64,000 nt of DNA from Thalassia testudinum. Lineage: Eukaryota > Streptophyta > Magnoliopsida > Alismatales > Hydrocharitaceae. Below, piece by piece: positions 35,382 through 47,700 of this stretch. Numbering within the stretch: the first letter of the stretch is position 1; every line of letters begins with the position of its first letter. The notes beneath the pieces were generated by a model, which had not been told where the DNA came from, ran no database searches, and saw only the letters and a list, made by a program, of their open reading frames with translations. Position numbers and translations under genes: made by a program. The DNA is taken from contig JAZHRO010000063.1 of NCBI GenBank assembly GCA_037157565.1, forward strand, positions 93,310,001-93,374,000. The letters are read 5' to 3'.

Positions 35382-35455
35382 ATAAATGTCGCTAAAGACC
35401 TCAGTTTGCTTCTTTAGGTTGTATATAGTGTTTCCTGAGATTTAGCGACGTTTAT
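35382..35455. repeat. Inverted repeat with GTCGCTAAA arms
   Basis: Arms ATAAATGTCGCTAAA (35382-35396) and TTTAGCGACGTTTAT (35441-35455) match at 14 of 15 bases. The same structure recurs in the 3' LTR (about 48374-48447). GTCGCTAAA-type ends occur in some plant DNA transposons, so an old miniature element is possible. Confidence 0.6.
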
Positions 35456-35963
35456 ATCTGTCACTAAAACTGATATATATGTCACTATAAATAAATGACT
35501 AGTAAGTTAAGTTTTTACACTATGGTATCCTAATGTAGTATGAACTAACATATTAGTGTTAAGAGTATAACTTGTAAATACATAGTTTAGAGTATAATAA
35601 TAGATTGTTTGATGCTTGTTCATAGTTAGCATTTTTGCAAGCACTTCTTAGTAACTAGGTAAACAAAACATTCATTCATTCTTTAAATGTAAAGTTTCTT
35701 TTTGAATAAGAAGACAATTTTGGAGATAATCAAAGAGTGACCGAATTAAATTCAATAAATTGCCTCCCAGAGAACGACCTGGAACAAAACTAGTAAAAAT
35801 TAGATAAATAAGCAAATGATAATAATGGTTGTAATGACTGGAACTCACCCATACTCACCACTATACGACATCCTTAATGTTATATTATACACCCTATACT
35901 ACAACGACATAATCAACAATTATTACCAACAAACATTTACAACAACCATAACCATCATAATTT

Positions 35964-35981
35964 TGGCGCCGTTGCCGGGGA
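35964..35981 (+). other. Element A primer-binding site
   Basis: TGGCGCCGTTGCCGGGGA, six bases after the LTR, is a perfect 18-base complement of the 3' end of plant tRNA-Asp (GTC) including CCA. Confidence 0.93.
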
Positions 35982-37108
35982 GGCAACGCTCTTTGCACCA
36001 AAATTTTCTTTTCATTCTTTTGTATATAGAAATTCTTCATTCATTCATTATAATTGCTTTTATTTTCCATTGAATTAATTGTGTATACATTCCTTTATTC
36101 TTTTACTAATCATTTGTTTTTTCCACAGCACTTGAGGAGGAGTGTCGTCTTCCTGGTGGAGTCGCTGCGCTCCAGATTCGTCTTCCTGGTGGAGTTTTGC
36201 CTCGAAGTCGCTGTAGGATTTTAGTATTAGTTTTAGTATAGATAGTTTTAGGTTTATTGATTAGGAGCAATTGTTAGTCATAAGTTGTGAGAGCTTGTTC
36301 TCACACAATTTTTGTAATAATTCTAGACTATCTGGACTTTATTTCTTTATCTTCTTAATTTCTTTCCTTACTTTTGAATTGCATATAAAATTTTTCAGAA
36401 AAATCAAAAAATCAAAAAGACCTCATACTTATCTAGCAGCAGCATAACCTCAGGCATCCATTTTTAGGATTGCATTTCATTCCTGCTAGATTTTAATTCA
36501 AGTCAAATCTGCATTAGAAGATTGCTGGAGTCAGGTACGCATTTCTTACCTAACTCTAACTCCTGCCATATTTGCATTTGACTTAAAATTAAAGAAGACC
36601 ACTACTTGTTCTGAATTTAGTAAAAAAGTGAAACGAGCAGCATAGAAAACACATTTTAATCACTTCAATTAAATTAAAAAGGAGATAGCAAAATTGGGTG
36701 AAACCATGTTTGAGATTTTAATCGCCTTGTGTTGAATGTTATCGTGCACACAGCACGATCACTTAAGGCCACAATACACGGGTTTCTACCTCATCTTTCT
36801 GCAACCACAGGATCTGGATCCGCACGCTCAGTCTAATCCAGATTCCCAGTGGATTCTAGAGGTCTGCACTTCGCTAGGTTTATCTTAGGATACGTACAAT
36901 TGCTTGAAACAATTGTTTGCGTATAACATACTTTGCGTAGCAGCCTCTAGGAAAAATTTTCTCCGATTCATTTCGATTGATTGGTCTTCTTGAATTGAGA
37001 TTTTATTGGGATTCTTCTGTTTTATTATGAACATTAAAATTTTTTTCCCATTGAGTTGGATCGAATTAGAGTAAACGGGATTTCAAAAAAAAAAAAAAAA
37101 CCAACTCA
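35982..37108 (+). other. Element A untranslated leader
   Basis: It holds GCTGGAGTCAGGTACGC (36524-36540), the splice-donor-like motif also seen in C, D and G. It also has a hairpin ATCGTGC-ACACA-GCACGAT (36741-36759) and a 12-bp inverted repeat CCATTGAGTTGG/CCAACTCAATGG (37048-37059 and 37101-37112) whose right arm contains the gag ATG. The loop of that repeat contains an A-run. Confidence 0.65.
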
Positions 37109-40100
37109 ATGGAAGGTAGGAGATCCCAAAACCCAGAACTTGTACTCCCCTTGGGTACTGCTACCCAAGCTACTGCATCATCTTCTTTGCCTTCCACTTC
37201 TAATCCCTTACCTCCTGAGTCTCAAAATACTTTCCACAATCCCCCTCGCCAAGAGGATGATCTTGATTCTTCACACTTTGAGGATTTTGAAGAACTTCCT
37301 CCAGACTTAGTTGCACATCCTCTACCACAGCAACCACCTATCCCTAGGTTCCAACCTCCACCTTATCCTAATCATCCTAATCCACCCCCGGAGAGAGGAC
37401 CTATGCCTCATCTTCAGCACCTTTTCGATACACAACTACAAATGAATACCTTAACCCAACAGGTGCAACAGCTTGCTCAAGCTGTAAATCTATTAGCTAA
37501 CCCCCAACCACAACCACTTCAACCTAGAAATCCTCAGGCACCACCCCAACCCCGTAGACCTCAACTACGAGATTATTATAATCCCGCAGTTGCCCAACCA
37601 ATGCCTGTGGTACGTTATCCCAATGGGGGTCGTGCTGCTGAACTGAAGCCGAACATTATAGCACTCATTCCTCACTTCCATGGACTTGCTTCTGAGGACC
37701 CTTTTCAGCATTTAGAGGAGCTGAAGAATCTTGCCCAAACTTTGGGTCCGCAAGGACATGATCAGCACACGCTTTTGATGAAAATGTTCTCCTTTTCATT
37801 AAAAGATAAGGCAGCCTTTTGGTTTAGAACACTTGCACGGACTACATCTATAGATTCCTGGGCTTCTTTAGAACATGAGTTCTTAAAGAAGTACTTTCCT
37901 GTAGGCCGCACTAATGCCTTAAGGCGTGCCATCACCACCTTCACCCAGAATTTAGGAGAACCTATGCACGAGGCTTGGGAGAGATTCCATGAGCTTTTGA
38001 GAAAATGTCCCCACCATGGTGTCCCACGCTGGCAACAGGTTCAGATCTTCTACCATGGGCTCCATGATGACACACGGAATTTTGTAGATGCCGCTTGTGG
38101 AGGCAATTTCCTGTGTCGGGACGAGGACTCAGCCTTTGAGCTCTTTGAAGGCATGGCCGAAAACTCTATTAACAATGCTTCAATGAGCGTGTTTAATAGA
38201 AAGTCCTCACATTCCCACTCACACACGGGGGTACATGAAGCCCAATCCAGTAGCAAAGACTTAGAGATAGTGGCTAGTCAACTGGATAAAGTGGGCTTAA
38301 TCGAGAAGAAAGTAGATGAAGTATGGAAATTTCTCTCAAAACACCCATCTTCTTCTTCTCAGTCACCAGCACAAAACACTTCTTCTCAGTTTCCCACAGG
38401 GAGGGAAACTGTGAATAACCTTTCTGTGACACAAACTGCATTACCGGATTTTCCATTTCCATATCCTTCACCGGTTGGAGGAACCTTTGTTCCTCCCTTC
38501 ACTGACTTCCCTACACCTTCTGGAGCTTCGGAGGAGCTTCATGCCATTCACAATGATCCTTTCACACAAACCTATAACCCTGGATGGCGTAATCATCCAA
38601 ATTTCTCGTGGTCGGGAAATTCACAAAGACCTCCTTTTCAACAACCTTCTGCACCACCATTACACAACCCGATCCGAGCACCACCTCCACAATCACACGG
38701 ATATCCACCGCGTACCTACCAGCAACCCCAACCCAGGCCCACCCAATACTCTCAATCTGGGCCTACACGAGATGACCAGTTGGGGTCTATCATGAAAGCT
38801 CTTGCTGATATGCAACAACAGAATATTGCTATGCAGCAGAGACAGGACGCGGCCTTAGCTGAGATGAGAGCCCAGCTATCACACTTGACGGAGTCCCGTC
38901 AACCACATTCACTCCCATCCCAAGCACAACCCAACCCTAGGAACATACCTGCTCAAAGGTATGTCCAACCTAGACCAGCACTGCAAAACCAAACACATGA
39001 CATTTCACAAGCAGTGCACAACACTGAATTCTTCACTGACTCAAATTCTTCTCTTGCACAAACGCAACCACCTCTGCTACCTAACAATGATTTACCATCT
39101 ACCTCTAGAGCTGAACTAAATGCCATAGTCACTAGGAGTGGTAAATGCACACTAGATCCACCTCTTCCAACACCTACCACTTCTAGTTCTGCTCCTCCAC
39201 TTCCTACTTCTCCTCTACCTATAACTGAACCTCTCACAACTCCAGTACCTTTTCCTGAAGCTTTAAAGAAGAAGGAGAAAGGAAAGAAAAAGACCTGTGT
39301 GGCACCTGAGGAGGATTTGCTTAAGCTCTTTGAGCAAGTCCACATAAACATCCCCTTGTTGGATGCAATCCGCCACATCCCTCTTTACGCTAAGTTTTTA
39401 AAAGACCTATGTACACCTAAGCGTAAAGCAAGAATTCAAAAAGGGAGTAGTCCAATCATTCTCTCGGAACAAGCTAGTTCCATCATCTCTAATACCCTCC
39501 CAACTAAGACGAAAGACCCAGGCACCCCTCTCTTATCCTGCATGATAGGTAACACCACATTCAATAGAGCACTACTTGACCTAGGTGCTTCCATCAATCT
39601 TATCCCAACCTCACTACTGACACATTTTGAGGTTGGCAATTTGAAGCCAACCAAGGTGTCCCTGCAATTAGCTGACAGATCAGTTAAGACACCTCAGGGA
39701 GTGTTGGAAGATGTCATAGTGCGGGTCAAGGATTTTTACTTCCCTGTAGACTTTATAGTCCTTGACATGGAAGTACCTGAAGATATCCAGAATACACCTA
39801 TCATTTTAGGAAGACCTTTCTTGGCTACGGCCAAGGCAAACATCAATTGTGAGGAGGGCCTTATAGAATTAAAGTTTGGAGATCAGAAAATAAAAATTGA
39901 TATTTTTCAGGCCCAAAGAGGACCAACCTGTAGTTTAATTGAAGAAATCTTCTCCCTGGATTCATTGGATCAATTGGTTGAGGACACCTTGATCAATTCA
40001 TTAAATTTAGAACCTCAACACTCTTTGGACTCTGACTTGACTTCCACTGAGATACCAAATTTAGAGACTGAGGACCTTCCTCCCATTCCATTAGTATCTC

Positions 40101-40486
40101 TAGGATCTCCTGAAACTTTCACACCTGCTCCTTCTGATCCTGTGCCTGTTGAACTGAAACCTCTTCCTGACTCTCTCAAATATGTTTTCTTAGGACCTGA
40201 TCAGACCTATCCGGTAATTGTTAACTCTTCCCTTTCTTCTGATCAAGAGTCACGACTCTTATCTGTCCTAAGAGCACATAGGCAGGCTATAGGATGGAGC
40301 CTTTCTGACCTTACTGGCATCAGTCCTTCTTATTGCACACATAGGATTTTCACTGAAGAAGGATCTAGACCTACTAGACAGCCCCAGCGTAGATTAAACC
40401 CTACATTACAAGAGGTGATAAAAAGTGAAATGATTAAATGGCTGGACAATGGAATTATCTACCAATTTCTGACAGTAGATGGGTAA
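37109..40486 (+). CDS. Element A Gag and protease (first part of Gag-Pol)
   Basis: The 1,125-codon frame starts at the ATG of MEGRRSQ, which matches MYGRRSL at the start of element B. A Pro/Gln-rich N-terminus leads into the Gag core (about residues 182-331: [48 protein letters not shown]), which forms the particle. A Pro-rich linker follows, with no CCHC zinc knuckle that I can see. The aspartic protease has DLGAS at residues 824-828, Leu replacing the usual Thr or Ser after the catalytic Asp, and ILGRPFLAT near residue 905. The linker to RT follows. The frame leaves the B alignment at about 40463, where one base is missing, and ends at 40486; the rest of pol is in the next frame. In the living family Gag and Pol are evidently one polyprotein. 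Confidence 0.93.
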   Translation: MEGRRSQNPELVLPLGTATQATASSSLPSTSNPLPPESQNTFHNPPRQEDDLDSSHFEDFEELPPDLVAHPLPQQPPIPRFQPPPYPNHPNPPPERGPMPHLQHLFDTQLQMNTLTQQVQQLAQAVNLLANPQPQPLQPRNPQAPPQPRRPQLRDYYNPAVAQPMPVVRYPNGGRAAELKPNIIALIPHFHGLASEDPFQHLEELKNLAQTLGPQGHDQHTLLMKMFSFSLKDKAAFWFRTLARTTSIDSWASLEHEFLKKYFPVGRTNALRRAITTFTQNLGEPMHEAWERFHELLRKCPHHGVPRWQQVQIFYHGLHDDTRNFVDAACGGNFLCRDEDSAFELFEGMAENSINNASMSVFNRKSSHSHSHTGVHEAQSSSKDLEIVASQLDKVGLIEKKVDEVWKFLSKHPSSSSQSPAQNTSSQFPTGRETVNNLSVTQTALPDFPFPYPSPVGGTFVPPFTDFPTPSGASEELHAIHNDPFTQTYNPGWRNHPNFSWSGNSQRPPFQQPSAPPLHNPIRAPPPQSHGYPPRTYQQPQPRPTQYSQSGPTRDDQLGSIMKALADMQQQNIAMQQRQDAALAEMRAQLSHLTESRQPHSLPSQAQPNPRNIPAQRYVQPRPALQNQTHDISQAVHNTEFFTDSNSSLAQTQPPLLPNNDLPSTSRAELNAIVTRSGKCTLDPPLPTPTTSSSAPPLPTSPLPITEPLTTPVPFPEALKKKEKGKKKTCVAPEEDLLKLFEQVHINIPLLDAIRHIPLYAKFLKDLCTPKRKARIQKGSSPIILSEQASSIISNTLPTKTKDPGTPLLSCMIGNTTFNRALLDLGASINLIPTSLLTHFEVGNLKPTKVSLQLADRSVKTPQGVLEDVIVRVKDFYFPVDFIVLDMEVPEDIQNTPIILGRPFLATAKANINCEEGLIELKFGDQKIKIDIFQAQRGPTCSLIEEIFSLDSLDQLVEDTLINSLNLEPQHSLDSDLTSTEIPNLETEDLPPIPLVSLGSPETFTPAPSDPVPVELKPLPDSLKYVFLGPDQTYPVIVNSSLSSDQESRLLSVLRAHRQAIGWSLSDLTGISPSYCTHRIFTEEGSRPTRQPQRRLNPTLQEVIKSEMIKWLDNGIIYQFLTVDG

Positions 40487-43056
40487 GTCCTGTTCAGGTT
40501 GTGCCAAAGAAGGCCGGACTTACCATCATCACCACTGATTCTAGAGAAGTCATCCCTACACGCATTGCTAGTTCGTGGCGAGTATGTATAGATTACCGAA
40601 AACTCAACCAAGCCACGAAGAAAGATCATTTCCCTTTGCCCTTCATTGATCAAATACTGGAAAGAGTGGCAGGGAATAGATTTTTCTGCTTTTTGGATGG
40701 CTATTCAAGATATAATCAGGTGGCAATTCACCCCGATGATCAGGAGAAAATGACATTCACCTGCACCTACGGAACCTTTGCATTCCGTAGGATGCCTTTT
40801 GGATTGTGCAACGCACCTGCTACATTCCAGCGGTGTATGTTTGCAATCTTTTCTGACTTAGTAGGAGATTGTTTAGAAGTCTTCATGGATGACTTCTCGG
40901 TCTTCGGGAGCACATTTGATGCATGTCTAGACCACCTGACCAAGGTCCTGCAAAGATGCATTAATGTGAATCTGGTACTTTCCTGGGAGAAATCTCATTT
41001 CATGGTAACTGAAGGACTTGTATTAGGTCACCTTATTTCTGAGAGAGGAATTGAGGTTGACCGCGCGAAGGTAAAGTTGATTTCTGATTTACCACTACCT
41101 TCGTCGGTTAAGCAAATTCGATCTTTCCTCGGGCATGTTGGTTTTTATCGCCGCTTTATAGCGGATTTCTCGAAAATAGCCCGACCTCTCACTACTCTCC
41201 TCTCTAAAGACGTAGACTTCCAGATCTCTGACGATTGTGTTCGTGCCTATACGACACTTCGTGATCTGATTACCAAGGCACCCATACTGCAACCCCCGAA
41301 TTGGTCTCACCCTTTTGAGATCATGTGTGATGCCTCTAATTATGCAGTAGGAGCTGTCCTTGGTCAAAAATTGGACGGGAAACCCACAGTCATCTATTAC
41401 GCTAGCAAGACCTTAGATGAAGCTCAGAGGAATTACACCGTCACGGAAAAAGAACTGCTAGCTGTAGTATATGCACTGGAAAAATTCAGACCTTATCTTT
41501 TAGGTTCCCACATTATAGTCTACACTGACCACACGGCAGTTCGATATCTTCTCGCCAAGAAGGACGCGAAATCTCGTCTGATTAGATGGATCCTACTTTT
41601 ACAGGAATTTGATTTAGAGATTCGTGATAAGGCTGGAAAGCAGAATGTGGTAGCTGACCACTTATCCCGCCTTCCTTCTGAAGCGATTTCTCCTTCTTTA
41701 CCCATCTCTGACCACTTCCCTGACGAGCAATTGCTGGTCATTCATTCTGATCTTCCCTGGTATGCTGACATTGTCAACTACCTGGCTTCTGGACTCATCC
41801 CCACTAATTGGGTCCGACATCAAAAAGACAGACTTAGATCCGAGGCCAAGCACTATTACTGGGAAGAACCTTGGCTTTTCAAGCATTGTAAAGACCAGAT
41901 CTTTAGGAAGTGCGTCCCTGATAAGGAGATTAGAAGCATCTTATCATTCTGCCACGACCAGGCGTGCGGCGGTCACTTCTCTGGCAAAAAGACCGCTGCA
42001 AAGATTTTGCAGAGTGGTTTCTATTGGCCCACAATCTTCAAGGATGCACACGAATATAGCAGGGCATGTTCACGCTGTCAGTCTCTTGGTAGTATTGGCC
42101 GCCGAGACATGATGCCCTTGAATCCGATCATGGTGTGCGAAATCTTTGACATTTGGGGCATTGACTTCATGGGACCTTTTCCTAAATCTTATGGCTTCGA
42201 GTACATATTGTTGGCAGTTGAGTATGTTTCAAAATGGATTGAAGCCATCCCCTCAAGGACTAATGATCATAGAGTTGTGACACAATTTGTTCAAGATTTC
42301 ATCTTCTCTAGATTCGGGGTACCTAAAGCCATCATTAGTGATGGAGGGTCTCATTTTAGAAACACACATTTTCAGTCCCTACTGCAAAAGTATGGGGTGT
42401 CACATAGGATTGCTACATCTTATCACCCTCAAACCAATGGACTTGCTGAATTATCTAATCGGGAGATCAAAAAGATTTTACAGACTACCATCCGACCTGA
42501 TAGAAAGGATTGGTCTTCCCGCCTTTCTGATGCGTTGTGGGCATATAGGACAGCCCACAAAACCCCTTTAGGCATGTCTCCTTTTAGACTTGTGTACGGG
42601 AAACACTGTCATCTTCCTGTCGAATTAGAGCACAAAGCCTATTGGGCCATCAGAAAGTGTAACTTAGACTTAGAGAAGGCCGGTGATCTTAGGAAATTAC
42701 AAATGTCTGAGCTCGATGAATTAAGGAATGAATCTTATGAAAGCTCAAGGATGTATAAGGATAAACTTAAGGCCTTCCATGACCGTCACATTCTTAGGAA
42801 ATCTTTTCACCCTGGTAAAAAAGTCCTTCTCTTCGACTCTAGACTGAAACTCTTTCCTGGGAAGTTAAGATCAAAATGGATTGGACCTTTCAAAATCTTG
42901 AGATTATTTGATAATGGAGCCGTTGAGATCACTGAACTTGACAAATCTGAACCCTTTATTGTTAATGGACAAAGACTGAAACCTTTCATTGAGCCACATG
43001 ATCTCAGACTTGTCAATTCCACCATTTCGCTCCTACATTTTGAGCTACCAAACTAA
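40438..43056 (+). CDS. Element A reverse transcriptase, RNase H and integrase
   Basis: The frame downstream of the one-base deletion (about 40463). The RT has [21 protein letters not shown] and the catalytic FMDD (Asp 151-152 counted from 40438). RNase H follows with CDAS, EKELLA, YTDH and ADHLSRL. Integrase has an H/H...C/C zinc motif (HDQACGGHF ... CSRCQ) and the DDE core with Asp 576 (GIDFMG), Asp 635 (ISDGG) and Glu 671 (LAELSN). The D-E spacing is the canonical 35 residues. The C-terminal DNA-binding part ends in RLKPF. All catalytic residues are present, so only the frameshift separates it from Gag-protease. The apparent ATG at 40438 is not a natural start. The stop is five bases before the first hairpin of the 3' region. 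Confidence 0.93.
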   Translation: MAGQWNYLPISDSRWVSPVQVVPKKAGLTIITTDSREVIPTRIASSWRVCIDYRKLNQATKKDHFPLPFIDQILERVAGNRFFCFLDGYSRYNQVAIHPDDQEKMTFTCTYGTFAFRRMPFGLCNAPATFQRCMFAIFSDLVGDCLEVFMDDFSVFGSTFDACLDHLTKVLQRCINVNLVLSWEKSHFMVTEGLVLGHLISERGIEVDRAKVKLISDLPLPSSVKQIRSFLGHVGFYRRFIADFSKIARPLTTLLSKDVDFQISDDCVRAYTTLRDLITKAPILQPPNWSHPFEIMCDASNYAVGAVLGQKLDGKPTVIYYASKTLDEAQRNYTVTEKELLAVVYALEKFRPYLLGSHIIVYTDHTAVRYLLAKKDAKSRLIRWILLLQEFDLEIRDKAGKQNVVADHLSRLPSEAISPSLPISDHFPDEQLLVIHSDLPWYADIVNYLASGLIPTNWVRHQKDRLRSEAKHYYWEEPWLFKHCKDQIFRKCVPDKEIRSILSFCHDQACGGHFSGKKTAAKILQSGFYWPTIFKDAHEYSRACSRCQSLGSIGRRDMMPLNPIMVCEIFDIWGIDFMGPFPKSYGFEYILLAVEYVSKWIEAIPSRTNDHRVVTQFVQDFIFSRFGVPKAIISDGGSHFRNTHFQSLLQKYGVSHRIATSYHPQTNGLAELSNREIKKILQTTIRPDRKDWSSRLSDALWAYRTAHKTPLGMSPFRLVYGKHCHLPVELEHKAYWAIRKCNLDLEKAGDLRKLQMSELDELRNESYESSRMYKDKLKAFHDRHILRKSFHPGKKVLLFDSRLKLFPGKLRSKWIGPFKILRLFDNGAVEITELDKSEPFIVNGQRLKPFIEPHDLRLVNSTISLLHFELPN

Positions 43057-43061
43057 GTTTT

Positions 43062-43077
43062 CGCCTAGCTGACGGCG
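43062..43077 (+). other. Element A stop-proximal hairpin
   Basis: CGCC-TAGCTGAC-GGCG begins five bases after the pol stop. B has the same stem with loop CAGCCGAT, E has TGCC/GGCA. The second hairpin (GGG-AGGYAR-CCC) of the other elements is missing here. Confidence 0.65.
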
Positions 43078-43351
43078 TTAAACTTAGCAAACACCTACCC
43101 TTGTATATAGCTGTTTTACACCTTTCTTACTCTTGCCTTTATTTGTATATAGTGTCTACCCTTGCATTCTGAGCATACATTTCATTGACACACATGTCAT
43201 GCATTTCACTTCCTAGCCCGACTGTTCACTCTGATCCTAGATCAGACTTAAAATCGTCCGCACAGAGATTGTATCTCCTCATTCCGACTTCCTTTCATCA
43301 CCCAGTCTAGGATAGTGAAAAGCAGAGCATGCATTTGCATCCACCCTTTCA

Positions 43352-43390
43352 TTCAATGAGGACATTGAAACATTTAAGCATGGGGGGGTG
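43352..43390 (+). other. Element A internal CATGGGGG tract with hairpin
   Basis: TTCAATG-AGGA-CATTGAA has a perfect 7-bp stem. It is followed by TTAAGCATGGGGGGG, about 1.37 kb before the true polypurine tract. Confidence 0.8.
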
Positions 43391-44723
43391 TAAATGGTAA
43401 ACCATTTAAACCAAAATGCAATTGTAGACACAACTATAGTACATATAGTATTATCAAAAAATTATATACTTCAAAAAATTGAAAAATTTTGAAAAAATTT
43501 TTGAAAAAAAATTACAAAGCTAAAAATACAAAAAAATAACAAATCAGAAAAATTCCAAAAATACAATAAGGGACATGTACTTCATTATCAAAGGAGGACA
43601 TTCATTTCAAGAGGGGAGGGAGAGAAAGAAAAAGAAAAAGAAAGAAAAGATAAGTGATCTTATAGCTGAAATAAAATAATAATAATAATAATAAAAATAA
43701 TAATAGAATAAGTGTCTATGGACATTCAACCGTTACTGGTTTGACCTGCCGGGCCATAGAAGCTTGGTACAAGCTTAGGCTTAATACACTTCGAGCCTTG
43801 ACAAGATAGACCACAGTCTCTCCTAACTTTAGGATAATTCTTGTACCTGAGTCACCAGTACAGGATTCGTTGGTTTGCTTTGACTTAGGAGTCTAAGTAA
43901 CCTTGGCTTACACTACACAGTGTCAGGAAAGACCACTTGAACCTAAGCCTCAACCCTTGTGTTCATTAGGGAAGGTGGAGTCTTTACCTGTGCGTGCAGG
44001 TAGACTCTTTGTCCTAATCTTTAGTTTTGTGTCTAGGAGAAGCTCTTTCCACAAAAGAAATCCACCCACCAAATACAGTGCGCTCTACCAAATAAGTTTC
44101 GGAGACATACTGTTCAAAAAAAAAAAAAAAAAAAAAAAGGGGTCAAGTATGTTCTCCAAAAAGTCTGAAAAACTACTCTTCCATCAAAAATGTTTTCAGG
44201 GTTCAAAACAATACCCTGTTTATCCAAAAAAAAAAAAAAAAAAAATCTTCTCTGAGCCACAAATACAATAAGGGTTGTGATTGAATACCATCAATTTTTG
44301 AGAGTCATCTGAAAACATGAGCTAAAGTTAGGACCAACCTGGACTTAAAAAGAAGTGAAACCCCGGGAATGAGCCTTAGAATTCACCTGGTTAGTCCTGA
44401 CTTATCACAAAGCACAGCCATAACTTCATAGCATTCTGAGTCTTTGTAAAAACCCCCTGAGTCCTGGAATTCGACTTAAGGTTTAAATATCAAGAATCCT
44501 TGTTGGTTGAGAGATGGTCTATGTCATTTAAGCCTCGAGTTCTGGTAGGTTATCCTCAGTAACCAGGTTCTCACAATGTCCAAAAACACAGTTGGTTTAT
44601 TGAAAAAAATTTTTCAGCTTAAAGATCATCATAAAACACTTAAAAATTTTTGAAAAAGAAAAAAAGATATCTTTACACACTTACCTTGCTGATACTTAAA
44701 TTGCCTTACACTTCAACAGATTG

Positions 44724-44760
44724 TTTGCTAAGGGACTAGCAAAACGTAAGCATGGGGGTA
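44724..44760 (+). other. Element A 3' polypurine tract with upstream hairpin
   Basis: TTTGCTA-AGGGAC-TAGCAAA (44724-44743) is followed by AAGCATGGGGGTA directly abutting the LTR. Confidence 0.9.
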
Positions 44761-47700
44761 TGATGAGTGGCTACTCATCATAGCTAAAAGGCCGAAATTA
44801 AGCTAGACACTAAGCAAAACAATATCAAATTAACACATAAAAAGGGTTAAGTGTGGGAATTAAAGAAAAGACCTAAAACTTTTAATGTGTGTTAAAATCT
44901 CCTAATTAGGTCACAAAAATGAGATATTCTGAAAACTAAAGAACAAATGATGATCCATGCATCAATTGAACACATAAACAAGTTTGAAAAGACAAATCAG
45001 AAGTAAAATCAATGTCTTAAATGTTCAATTAAGCACATGTAAAAATTTGAAAGCAATTGGACATCATTTAGGCTTAGAAATAAATAGGTTACAATTAGGT
45101 CCTTCATGCATTACATTTCTACCCTTCAAAACTCCTTCTTGGACCTTTTTGCAAGCCGCAGGGACCCTTCTGTATGACTGCAGGGCCCTTCCAGTTACAG
45201 TTCTTCTCACTTTTGGACCTGCACGCTATTCTTCTACCCCTTCGTTTAAGGGTCTTCCTGCAAGTTTTCCCTCATTTCAGAGAGAAGCCTGTGTTCTTCA
45301 CGCGCACTGTAGCGCGCGAAGAACACAGCCATTCTCGACCGTCCATCGCACTTTTGATCTCGATCTGCGGTTGGAATCAAATGGAACCTTCGCGCGATTC
45401 GGTGCGTGCGTTCACCTCTCTTCCCAGATCTCATCTGACGGTCAGATCTCTCTCTTGACTCGCCGCGCGCTCTACCCATCTCATCCTCACCGCCGGCCTG
45501 ATTCTGATTAACCTCACCCTTGCGGTGATCTCAGTCACTGAGCTGCTATTTAAGCACCTCAGTGGTGTCGCGCGCAAGGGATCGCTCCCTCCTACATCTC
45601 TCAGCGATCAATTCTTCCACTCCAGTCTCTCCTCCTCATCTAGACCCTGATTTCACAGCCACCGGCTGTGGAATCATCGCCTGCTCTCGACCCTCCTCGT
45701 CGCTAAGGACCTCGTAGCACCTGAGGACGACCCTGGAGTCTCACTAGCAGACTCTTCCCTCCGCTGGAGTCACCCTCCTCCTTTCTTCCTCCTTAGCCGC
45801 CGGCTAAGGACCCATAGGTCCCATTCTTCCTTTTAGTTTAGTTTTTAATTCTGCACAAGTAGTGTTAGATTTAGTTTGCAGTAGTTTAGAATAGATTTAG
45901 TTTTAATTGTTAGTGTTTAATGTTAGCTGTAGTTAGATTAGTCTTAGGAGTAGAATTAGTATTAGATCCCCTCCCTCACCTCCTCTGATCAGTCCAGATC
46001 AGAGGGGAAGAATCATCTGTTCACTGTTCAATTTATCTTCCTCTTCATGTTTTGTTTTTCCATCATCCAGATTCTGATTCTTGTTTTTTTCCTTTTAACG
46101 ACGAATTTTTCATCAATCACCCACACATCCTGACCCAATTTCAGATCTGATGGCACACTGCCTCAGATCTGAAAGTGGCGTCACAAGCACCATTTGGGGC
46201 TTCTCACTCACTCCATTTGTTTCACAAAAGCCCCTCTGTTTTAAATGGATTGCCTCAGTTTGTCAGAGCACTTTTGATCTGGATTTTAAAGGATTTTTAC
46301 TCTCTGAAATGTTTTGACAGATCTGACAAATTGAAAGGATTTTTGGTTTTCATTGTAGGCAAGGATTCTGAGAAGTTCTCTGGTGACAGAGAACCAATCA
46401 GAAGAGCCTTTCATAATTCTGTTTATACCTTGTTTTGAATGCATTTGCCAGCTTCCATTAAATTTCCTTAATGCATTCTTAGTCTCTTTTTGCTATTTCA
46501 GAACTGCCATGCACTATTTGTGTTGATGATCATTTCTGTATGGTGATTCTCTAACCTAAGGAGTTTTCCATACTCCTTCAGGTTGCAAGAAACTGGGATT
46601 GTGTTTCTTTGGTTTTAATTGATTGAGCTAAGTCTTCCTTCATGCTGTCTATGGCATTAGGAAGACTAACTCAATGCCATTTGCTGTTTTGATCTGAAAG
46701 GATGCTTCGGCTAAGTTTTTTTTCTAATGAGTGTTTGAGCTGAATTTACATGAGATTTTCGTGAGATTTAAACCCCTTTCAGATTTGGATTTCAACTCTG
46801 TAAATTGTAGTTTGTTTTGAATTTTATCTTACTCCCAGTTATACAGCAACATGCTGCATATAGCAGCTACATTCCCCTCTTCTCTAAACTCCCTTCTTCT
46901 CTAAATTTCCCTCTTCTCTGTAGAATACTTTCCCCCTCTTCAAGTGGACTAACTGCAGCAGCAGTTAGCCATTTGACAGTGGCTTAAGCCACTGCCACTG
47001 TAAATAACACTAAAACAGCACACTGTTCTCTTCTCCATCTCCTCTGACAGTAGCTGAAGCTGCTGCCTAAACTCAAATAAAAAAATCAATCAACTCTAAT
47101 TCCCTAACTTTATACAAAAGCCTAATGGCATAGACTTATTTTAAAACTGTAAATACACCCATTTATAGTATTATAACTATAACTATAGCATATCAGTTAG
47201 AGACATAGTTATACTGTAAATATGTATAAAACCTGTACAGAAGTTCGTATACATATGTAATCTATGTAAAAATATGTATATATACTAGTCTAGTATGTAT
47301 GTATCTACTGATCTATGTATATATATATGTACAGATTTATATTTACTGATTTAGTAGCTAAGTTAATAGGTTAGAGCAATAATCAAGTAAATAAACCTAT
47401 AAACTAGGGAATATATATATATATGTATATATTAAGTAATTTAAGTTAGTCAAAGTATAATTATACCTAGTATAACTTACTGTAACTTAGTTTTAATTAT
47501 AAACTACACAGAACTGCTATTTTAGCCTAAATAAAACATAAACAAATTCGTAAAAATACAATAAAAATATGTATTAAATACTTAAGTATGTAAGTTAAAA
47601 CTGTTTAAGGTCAATTAGACCATTTACTAATTATTTTATAAGTAATTAACTGTTTAATCACTTAAATCAACCTGTATAATCAGCCTAGTTTAGCGAATTT

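Larger units (their letters stand above)
31769..35957 (+). repeat. Element A, 5' LTR
   Basis: It is 4.19 kb, long for any LTR. In order: terminal palindrome (31769-31788, one mismatch), CTATTTAAGC TATA-like box (32554-32563), C/T-rich transcribed zone (about 32580-32850), AT-rich zone (34080-34800), then a highly structured GC-rich block (34811-35200) and an inverted repeat (35382-35455). A 175-residue frame (31992-32519) is repeated in the other LTR only because the LTRs are copies. Confidence 0.96.
43057..44723 (+). other. Element A 3' untranslated region
   Basis: There is no env-like frame. In order: CGCC-TAGCTGAC-GGCG hairpin (43062-43077); TTCAATG-AGGA-CATTGAA hairpin (43352-43369); CATGGGGGGG tract (43380-43388); A/T-rich zone (43435-43570); purine-rich tract (about 43611-43655); an AAT microsatellite (about 43671-43703); and two A-runs (about 44117-44138 and 44226-44245). 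A 122-residue frame across the A-runs is not credible. Confidence 0.7.

Noticed and set aside
38953..39378. Antisense frames across gag and pol of A and B
   Set aside because: They lie opposite strongly supported coding sequence and have no domains.
43903..44271. 122-residue frame after pol in A as a possible env
   Set aside because: It depends on reading through two long A-runs as poly-Lys and has no signal peptide, membrane segment or conserved match in B.
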